64,000 nt of DNA from Lunularia cruciata (taxonomy: Eukaryota; Streptophyta; Marchantiopsida; Lunulariales; Lunulariaceae): positions 51,909,473 through 51,973,472 of the forward strand of contig OX419758.1 of assembly GCA_948567375.1 (NCBI GenBank), given 5' to 3'. Shown piece by piece: positions 57,282 to 64,000 of the stretch (positions are counted from its first letter, which is position 1; every line of letters begins with the position of its first letter). The position numbers and the translations under genes were made by a program. Under the pieces are notes generated by a model. That model saw nothing but the letters and a program-made list of their open reading frames with translations, made no database searches and had not been told where the DNA came from.

Positions 57282-57860
57282 TTACTCACTTGTGAGTGTG
57301 GTTCTACACTAGATGCAATAGCGGTCCACATGACACGGTGTCCTTTTGGAGGACACATGATAGCTACACATGATGCCATTAGGGACATAGTGTTTTCTAT
57401 GGCATGAGAGAGTGGATACTTGGCTTGGAGGGAGTGTTCGTATGCTTTGCAGACGATATGTGTCACGGCAGACTTATACTTGGTCCGAGATGATCAGGTG
57501 ACAATAGCGGATGTCGTGGTTATAGACCCTACGCAGGATATAGTTTCAGAGGGAGTGATTACCCATCTCCCTGGATGGCCGGCGAGTGCACCAGCAGGTT
57601 GCAAGATCTCCAAGTATAAGGGCATGCGGCGAGGTCACCTCTTTGTTCCTCTAGCCTTGGAGTTATATGGAGCAATGTATGTGACATTTGACACATTTGT
57701 AAAGGAGTGCACGAGAACTTATCATGTTAGGCGCCCGTGTGTACCACTCTCATTCCCATACTTTGGAGTATATTTTAGACAGCGCGTGTCCATTGCTCTG
57801 CAGAGGATAGGGGTTGGTACAATCCATAGAAAAACAATCACAAACAATCACATTAGGTGA
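57282..57860 (+). pseudogene. R2-like ORF, CCHC knuckle and restriction-like endonuclease
   Basis: A cysteine-histidine motif at 57291-57341 (C-E-C, nine residues, then H-MTR-C) is followed by PFGGHMIATHDAIRDIVFS. This matches the CCHC knuckle that precedes the endonuclease in R2-type proteins. After a stop at 57405 the same frame continues CVTADLYLVRDDQVTIADVV then VIDPTQ. Asp codons at 57471 and 57510 with 12 residues between them fit the PD-X12-14-D signature, with Pro changed to Ala. CKISKYKGMRRGHLFVPLA then LELYGAMYVTF supplies the downstream Lys/Tyr block. The domain nicks the target for priming. Confidence 0.75.
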
Positions 57861-58010
57861 AGTTTTTTCATATACTCGAGTTGGGCGTAGATCATACGAG
57901 TTGCATAGCTCATATGTCTTAGGTGTGGTAGGTCATATAGACTCTATTTTTTTGTCTCTCCATTGTATGGCTTGATGGGGTGTACCTATCCTATGGTCGC
58001 CTTCCCTTTG
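57825..58010 (-). repeat. Right inverted repeat of the inner element
   Basis: Reverse complement of the left repeats: read on the minus strand it gives GGCGACCATAGGATAGG, CCCCATCAAGCCATACAATG, GAGAGACAAAAAA, TAGAGTC-ATATGA, CACCTAAGACATATGAGCTA, TGCAA-TCGTA and AATGTGATTG. It lacks the GGGGCTTAGCCCC palindrome. Confidence 0.85.
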
Positions 58011-58931
58011 AAAAGCATTAACAAGCTTTAGAACCAAGTTTACCGTTCTGTATCCACTGAAAATCGATAGTATATTCTCGTGTATGTAAACGGGTATTAT
58101 TGCATAGGTAAATTAAATAGCGTACTTTCGAGACGGGACCTTCTCTCCAAATTCCATCCATCGTTTGCAGAGGACGTCCGGACTGACGGACGACGGTGCT
58201 CCTTCCATCATCGAGGCCTACTGGTAAAGTACCGACGGCCGTGAGACCTCCGTTGTGTTACAGGCTAGTAACCTCCGTTCTCTGCAGTGCCTGTCAGAGA
58301 CGCTGTGTCAAATACAGAAAGGGCCGGGAGAAACAAAACCCGCGGCGAAGCGCGTGTATGCCTGTCATTCAGATAATCCGGACTGGCCTTTCTCGTCGTC
58401 TTAATTAAGGTTCTGTAAACAAGTCCCGGTCGTTTCACTTGGTCAAACTACTTATGATGATATGAGTTAGCAGATTTCAGCAAATAACTTAATGAGATGA
58501 TACTATGAAGCCCATGCGTAAACACGATTGAACGTAATCACCAAAGCATGTACCCTCTGGCTAAGTACAGTGTTTAAACCGTCAATGACACAGTAGTTTA
58601 GTTAAGATGTAGCGGTAATCGCTTGGGGTTTAGCGTATCGTGCTGGTATTAATATAGACACAAAACGGCCTCTCTGCTACGAGTACGCAAAGCTACTCAA
58701 CACATAATTTCTCACGTGCCTCATGTATATTATTGTACTGATCTGAAATCATTATACAATCTTTACCCGATCTGGGTAGTTCACTGATTATTGTCCACTT
58801 ATACAGGTTTACTCGAATAAAAACCGGAGATTATTATATTGCTGTACTCTTTCTGGCCGTTCTGGGTCTTCCCAACATGTATTGATCCATCATATTTACA
58901 CATGTCTCGTCTGACCAACATGGATAAGTTG
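58011..58931. other. Spacer between inner and outer right repeats
   Basis: No recognisable gene or repeat. Base composition is more balanced than in the AT-rich flanks. Confidence 0.5.
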
Positions 58932-59021
58932 GGGCTTAGCCCCATGTTACCTATTTTCTCTCTCCCTTGTACGGCTTGATGGGGTCTTCCCATCCTTCGT
59001 TTTCCTACGCGGTCGCCTTTT
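58932..59021 (-). repeat. Right inverted repeat of the outer composite
   Basis: GGGGCTTAGCCCCATGTTACC, then TCTCTCTCCCTTGTACGGCT, TGATGGGGTCTTCCCATCCT and TCGTTTTCCTACGCGGTCGC. The match to the left end stops just inside the palindrome, so this end is shorter than the left one. Confidence 0.88.
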
Positions 59022-59269
59022 ACTGATAAATGCAGTAACCAGAAACGCATAATCTTAGTTGCTTGCTTGTTTTGTGATCATCTGGTTTCTTTGTCGTCTG
59101 CGTGGCGGGTCAAGGGGGCTCTCCTAAGCAAATAATAAGGACAAGTGTCAGGATGCGGGAACAAGCATTGGAAGTGGAAGTAAGCACCCCCGGTGCGGAA
59201 GACTGCTTTTGACTTGACAAATAACCTCCAGACGATACCACACAAGAATAAGAGAGCCAACTACATAGC

Positions 59270-59515
59270 AAGAAGATCTGAAGAACCCCTCCCACCATTT
59301 GAGAATAAAACACAAGACGTAAAATGGAGGACTAAGCCTATGTCTAAGTCTAAATTCAGGTATGAAAAATCTGTAACATGGCACTTGAGAGCTGTGTGAA
59401 AAATATGGTCTATATACAACTAGAGCATCCAAAAAAGCATCAATTAATATGATTAATTGAATTAATGGTTGCTCTCCTATGGATTGCATCTACCATAGCT
59501 CTCTAAAGTTCAATG
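59270..59515 (+). repeat. Further left-type copy of the inverted-repeat family
   Basis: GAAGAACCCCTCCCACC, AATAAAACACAAGACGTAAA, GGACTAAGCC, TATGAAAAATCTGTAACATG and TTGCTCTCCTATGGATTGCA follow the order of the left repeat at 53656. The outermost GGCGACC end is missing or too diverged, and a right partner is not found in the window. Confidence 0.7.
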
Positions 59516-60139
59516 TGTTTAAATTGCATTTCAGATGGTAGTACATGTGATAGTTGAGGTTGGTAAAACTTGCACCTTATATTGTATAAGTTAGGGTTTT
59601 CACATAGCACTTGGCGGATGAGCCATCCAATATTAGAGCACCTAATGCTTGTATATAAGGTTTACTTTCAATGAGAACGGTTCTATTTCATTAGGATGCT
59701 ACTGGCATAGTAAAGAAAGTTTGAGCATCAAGGTAGTGTGAGTAGCAGTTGAGCAAGAGAAGGCAAGGCAGCATGACCAAGTGTTTCATTAGTTTAGAAC
59801 TTGCATTCTAGCATGCAAATAATCCATTCATCATTTCATGTGATGAGATCTGCAATAAGAGGAAGTCCGCAAAGTGCTTTGAGTATCTTTTAGTGTTCAT
59901 TGTGTTTTGTAATTGATGTGCAGATTTGCATCAATTTCATAGTAGTTTTCAACTGGTTATGGACACATATTTAGTAGCACATCAAGAGCAATAGAAAATC
60001 ATTCTTGGTATGGAATTTCAAATAGGTTGAGAGACTAGAAGAGATATTTCAGATTTGAGAGTAGATTGGGATATAATGGGAACAAGGAGTGATGTAAGAG
60101 GTATAACACACATAAGCCAATTCAATGGTATGAATGTCT

Positions 60140-60900
60140 TGATTAGGAAATTCTAGATATTGATCATCTTCAAGTCAGAGAGACTTATGGGGGTCATAAA
60201 TGGAATAGAGACTTTAGAACAAGTCATAGCAAACATAGAATAGATAGATTGGCAAAGCAAGAACTAGGTTGCAAAAATATGCATATGTTCAACCATAGAA
60301 GAGAAGTGTTTATAGAGACTAGACAATTGTAAAACCGCAAAACAGGTGTGGAGTAGATTAATTATATTCAATGAGAAATCTACTTCAAAGAACAACATGT
60401 TCTCCAACAAAGATTCTCTCAATTACAAATGAACTAGGGACAAAAGATCATGGGTTTAATTAGCCAAGTAAAAATCAGTGAAGTAATTTTGGTGTAAGAA
60501 TGGACAATTCCTCAATCCTCAGCAAGATTATCTACAATTTTCCACAAACTTATTTCCATATAATAGTAGCATGGGATAGTGTATTTGAGGAGTAGAAAAC
60601 CATGAAGAGACTTACTGCATGACTAATTAAGGAAGAAACCTTGAGCAAATGTGAAGAAGACAAAGAAGAGAGTTCAGCATAGAGAGCCTTTCTAGCAATT
60701 GATAGAAGAAGCAATACGTAGCTACAATGATGGGAGTCAAAATAAGACCAACATTTTACTATTGAAGAAGAGAACAAGTGCAAATAGAAGAGGCATTTGG
60801 CAACAGGATGTAGAGCTGAGAAAAACTTTACAAGAAGAAAGCCTAGTAATGTAGCTTATCCTAAAAGTCAAGCCAATGCTCTAACTACACAAAGTATTGC
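60140..60900 (+). pseudogene. Copia 2 gag, decayed
   Basis: Changing frames give LWGVINGTETLEQVI, KICICSTIEEKCL and NCKTAKQVWSRLI, which parallel UBN2/copia gag. A zinc knuckle is not readable. Confidence 0.6.
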
Positions 60901-60940
60901 ATTTATTGTTAGCTCTAGCACTGCCACAAGTATTGATGAA

Positions 60941-61054
60941 CATCTAAACAATGTTGTTTGATATGCTAGTGGAAGAGCTTCAGATCACATGACCAAACAT
61001 CTAGAAAATGTTGTTTGATATGCTAATGGAAGAGCTTTGGAGCACATGACCGAT
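60941..61054 (+). repeat. 57-bp tandem duplication over the copia 2 protease motif
   Basis: CATCTAAACAATGTTGTTTG (60941) and CATCTAGAAAATGTTGTTTG (60998) start two units. Each contains ATATGCTA-TGGAAGAGCTT and CACATGACC, the degenerate D-S-G-A-S-x-H-M-T protease block. Duplicating this block would break the frame of an active element. Confidence 0.85.
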
Positions 61055-61429
61055 AGACAAGAGTGGTTCCAAGATTTCAAGAAGATTGAAGAAGATACCT
61101 GACCAATGTATGTTGTTGACAATAGTAAGTGGGAGAAAATTTTATTTATTGTTAGATTGGTGCAAGATGTCAAGGAGTAATCAAATGAGTTCTTTATGTT
61201 TTAGATTTGAAACCTATTTTGGTCAACATTGGTCAAGTGGCATGAAAAGGCATCCAAACCACCTACACCAAGGAAAGCTGCTACATAGAGAAAGATGGAC
61301 TAGTAGTGATGATAGGCATACACAACTCAATGCTTTATAGACTTCAGACATCGACTACATTTTCCAAGCTAACTCTATTGTTGCAAGTGATGTGACTTTG
61401 AGAAGCTAAAACAATAAGAGTGTTATAGA

Positions 61430-62120
61430 AGTTAGATATTGCATTTGGGCACTAAAGACTGAGTCATCTCAATCTTGCCTGCATTAGGAAGATGGAGAGA
61501 GAAGATCTACTTGAGAGTTGCAATTTGAAACCAAAAAAGCCTAGTTGTCAAAAATCTTTCTATTGCGATGGATGAGCTCTAGGAAAGCATCATAGACTAC
61601 ATTTTACACATTCATTAAGAGTAGAAGCAAATACAAGGTTGGAGCATATTTTCACAATAATATTTGTGGTCCTATGAGCATGAGCTCAATAAAAGGATCA
61701 AGTTATTGTCTCCTTTCTAAGGATAATATTAGTGGATTTAGATTTGTATTTTTCTTGAAAGAGAAGCATAAAACTATCTCTTGCTTTGAACAACCCCATG
61801 CACAAATAGAAACTAAATATGGAGTGAAGATCAAGAAATTATAATCCAATAGAGGAGGTGTATATACTAGAAAGGAATTTGGTGCTTTTGTATAGAGTGT
61901 TGGATTATTCGATGAACTTACAAAAACTAACATTCTAGAGCAAAATGGTATTTCATAAACAGATCATAGAACAATGGTTGAAGAAACAAGAAGCATGTGC
62001 TTTCTAGCAAGTTGTCTAGAGAGTTGTGAGCACAAGTAGTGGGAGCTACTACACATAATTTGGATAGTTTCTCAATAGAGTTTTAGAGAAAACTCCTTAT
62101 AAGCTTTTGGCATGGGAAAA
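61430..62120 (+). pseudogene. Copia 2 GAG-pre-integrase and integrase, decayed
   Basis: NICGPMSMSSIKGSSYCLLS then KDNISGFRFVFFLKEK (about 61655-61765) is the integrase core start, with the first Asp changed to Asn. SNRGGVYTRKEFGAF follows, with Asp of SDNGGE changed to Asn, and then QNGIS-x-TDHRTMVEETRSM. Several stops. Confidence 0.78.
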
Positions 62121-62559
62121 AACAACTAGTTTCACATGTGAGAATCTTTAGTTGCTAAATCTTTGACCATACATTATAGGATTTGAAAAAGAAGTTTGAT
62201 AGAAAGGGACAAGGGAGGTCTTTTATTGGATATAGTTTAGAATCTAAAGCTTTCAAACTATGGAATTAAAAGAAGAACAAGACATGTGAAAGTAGTGATA
62301 CATGTTAAGAGAGAAGAAACTTGATCATTTATAATTACATGGAGTAAAATTAGAAGCATATAATTTTCAAATGAGAGGTGGAAAGCAAGCCAAAGCTAGA
62401 ATGAGCCTTGATGACATAGAAGTTGATAGAGACTTCCTGCAAACTTCTAGTGAGTCTACAAAAGAAGCTACATAAGAATCCAAAAGTGAAACTAGCGTTT
62501 GTCCACTTCAAGAAGAGAGAGAATTCAATCAAAACTTGATTTGCAAATAACCTCAAATT

Positions 62560-63480
62560 CAACCACTCAAGATGGAGAAAATTGTAGAAGTGGGAGAATG
62601 AGAAGACCACTACAAAGTCTTAATGAGTGGGATCATGGTAAGACATTTTATGCTTATATTGTTGCAATTAAGATTAAAGGAGGAGATGTAGATCTAAATC
62701 TTGTTCATTTCCATGATGAAGTGAAATCACCTAAGTGGGTGACCATGGATAAGAAATTTAATTTGTTGAAGCAAAAAAGACTTGGAAGCTAATAACATTG
62801 CAAGAAGAGAGAAAAACAATAAAATATAAAGGGGTCTAAAGAACCAACCTTGCTAAGTGCAACATCTCAAAGCACAAAGCTAGACTTGTAGCCTAAGTGA
62901 TATTCACAACTTGCAAAACTTGACTATGAAGAGACATTTACTCTTGTAGTCAGGTTTGATTCCATCTAATTTGTTATTTGATTAGTTGTAATAGAAGATA
63001 TGGAGATAGCTCAATTTTATATCAAGTCAATTGTTTCTTCTGGAGATTAACATGAGGAAATTTACATAGAGTAGCCACAAGGATAGAAAGAAATTACAAA
63101 AGAGAACAGTAGCTTGACTCAAGCCTCAAGGAATTGAAATTGTAATTGGAATTTGATGATTTCTTAGTGAGATATGGGTTGCACCCATCAATCTCTGATC
63201 CTTGTGCATATTACGGATATAGGATAATCCTCATTATCTTTGTAAATAATGGATTGATTTTTGAGAATGATAAATCTCACATTGCTACCATGTTAGATCC
63301 ACTTTGTAGAGAGTTTGAAGTTATATGGGAAAGAAAAATGCTATATAGGACTTTACATTCTCTATGAAAGAGAGAATCTCATTATTAGATTGACTCAAAG
63401 ACAAATATGTAGAGTCAATTATAAAATGATTCAATCAAGGAGATGCATATTTAGTTGGATCTCCATAATTCTATTGTGTT
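62560..63480 (+). pseudogene. Copia 2 reverse transcriptase, decayed
   Basis: HDEVKSPKWVTMDKKFNLLK (about 62716-62775) is the W-AM--E--AL segment before reverse transcriptase. Later pieces include DPCAYYGYRIILIIFVNNGLI (63195-63260, split as DPCAYYG and ILIIFVNNGLI), which stands where LYVDDLL is expected, so the catalytic DD is lost. Confidence 0.72.
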
Positions 63481-64000
63481 ATGACATGCACAAAAATTGA
63501 TAGCTTATGTTGTTACCATAGTGGTAAAGTTTAGTTCTAACACTTCACCTCAACATTCAGACATTGGAAAGATAATTCTCAAGTATCTCAAAGGTACTCT
63601 AAATTATGGATTGAAATTCAGTGGAACATTGGATGTTAATAATACACTAGTAGGGCAATATGATGCTAATTTTTGTTGGTGACTAAGATAATATAAAGTC
63701 ATGATGAATGATGGACCACTAGCTTGGAGTAGCTTACAACAACAATGCATTATCACTTCTACCATAAAGGATGAGTATATAACATGTTTAGATGCCAAGG
63801 AAGCAATATGGCTCTACGTGTCACTCAAGGAAATACAATTTAGACAAGACAGTCCAACTTCAATGTACATCAATAATCAAAGTGTGATGAAGTTGGTGTA
63901 CAACCTAGAATTCCACAAGAGAACCAATCATTGAGCATCCAATATCATTATGTGATGGAGTAGCAAAAGGAACATGAGATCTATTTCAACTACATCAACA
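63480..64000 (+). pseudogene. Copia 2 RNase H region, decayed and truncated by window end
   Basis: IILKYLKGTLNYGLKFSGTL then QYDANFCW (63571-63680), and after a frame break GPLAWSSLQQQCIITSTIKD then EYITCLDAKEAIWL (63712-63815), are standard copia RNase H motifs. The 3' LTR would lie beyond the window. Confidence 0.82.

Larger units (their letters stand above)
54112..58010 (+). mobile_element. R2-type non-LTR retroelement ORF between about 190-230-bp inverted repeats
   Basis: Inverted ends (54112-54345 and 57825-58010) enclose a single decayed ORF of 3.05 kb on the plus strand. Its layout is C2H2 zinc finger, reverse transcriptase, CCHC knuckle and restriction-like endonuclease, the arrangement of single-ORF non-LTR elements such as R2. 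Non-LTR elements normally have no terminal inverted repeats. Either an R2-like copy inserted in an inverted-repeat DNA transposon, or the repeats belong to the retroelement. The endonuclease end overlaps the right repeat (ORF stop at about 57858). Confidence 0.7.
53656..59021. mobile_element. Outer inverted-repeat composite enclosing an R2-like retroelement
   Basis: The left end (AAAAAGGCGACCGCGTAGG at 53656) and right end (CCTACGCGGTCGCCTTTT to 59021) are inverted copies for about 90-100 bp. They share GATGGGAAGACCCCATCAAG, GCACAAGGGAGAGA and AACATGGGGCTAAGCCCCAA. Between them are an inner left end (54112-54345), the reverse transcriptase ORF and an inner right end (57825-58010). This could be one inverted-repeat element inserted in another, or a tandem of solo ends around a retroelement. 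A target duplication was not identified by eye. Confidence 0.65.
59600..64000 (+). mobile_element. Second Ty1/copia element, heavily decayed, runs off the window
   Basis: Gag-like sequence (TYCM, NCKTAKQVWSRL at about 60320-60350) is followed by a protease-like region, integrase, reverse transcriptase and RNase H in copia order. Stops occur every few dozen codons. I could not define a 5' LTR or primer site. It should lie around 59.55-59.97 kb if present. The element is not the same family as the one at 1384, judging by its protein motifs. Confidence 0.8.

Noticed and set aside
53656..59021. Classical Mutator or hAT DNA transposon
   Set aside because: Long inverted ends would fit a Mutator-like element, but no transposase domain is readable inside and the only coding remnant is a reverse transcriptase/endonuclease. 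No 8- or 9-bp target duplication could be seen.
53656..59021. Helitron
   Set aside because: The ends are inverted copies, whereas Helitrons lack terminal inverted repeats. No Rep/helicase motifs.
1..64000. CRISPR arrays, bacterial operons, organelle DNA insertions
   Set aside because: No regularly spaced repeats with unique spacers and no bacterial-type gene order. I recognised no chloroplast or mitochondrial gene fragment; the rRNA piece is eukaryotic 18S.

Overview
This is repeat-dominated nuclear DNA of a land plant. The evidence is plant Ty1/copia and Ty3/gypsy chromovirus retrotransposons primed by initiator-Met tRNA, a plant-type cationic amino acid transporter, a DUF1475 family gene with GT-AG introns, and a decayed 18S rRNA fragment. 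A non-LTR reverse transcriptase with a restriction-like endonuclease (R2-type layout) is unlike the L1/RTE elements typical of seed plants, so I lean towards a seed-free plant such as a moss or fern. That placement is inference.

Layout. 1-23.95 kb is a retrotransposon nest. An old Ty3/gypsy pol remnant carries a full-length but dead Ty1/copia element (1384-8351, target duplication CCTCA). Next, a minus-strand chromovirus (10909-22599) is split by a plus-strand chromovirus (13956-20386, target duplication GTAAT). That one is itself split by a solo LTR of a third family (16788-17527, target duplication CTTGA). A further solo LTR of the chromovirus family lies at 23365-23949 (target duplication TAACT). 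24-28.5 kb is AT-rich with tandem repeats, a long (TC)n tract and a hairpin insertion.

28.5-41.4 kb is the gene-bearing island. Exon 1 (29731-29904) and exon 2 (38189-38262) of a DUF1475 gene flank an intact intronless CAT-type amino acid transporter (31782-33668) on the same strand. The same intron holds about 3.7 kb of pyrimidine-rich diverged repeats with a recurring hairpin motif. An internal piece of 18S rRNA (40893-41445) closes the island. 41.5-47.3 kb is mostly AT-rich, with a weak minus-strand exon candidate near 44 kb.

47.3-59.5 kb is full of ends of one inverted-repeat family (GGCGACCGCG...). One 458-bp mini-element (47790-48247) has both ends. A larger composite (53656-59021, with an inner pair at 54112-58010) encloses the broken ORF of an R2-like element: C2H2 finger, reverse transcriptase, CCHC knuckle and PD-X12-D endonuclease. 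This is the least conventional object in the window. From about 59.6 kb to the end is a second, heavily decayed Ty1/copia element.

Only the CAT gene is clearly intact. DUF1475 may be functional, but its last exon was not found. All element genes carry stops or frameshifts. Coordinates of LTRs and target duplications were read base by base. Domain limits in decayed elements are approximate.
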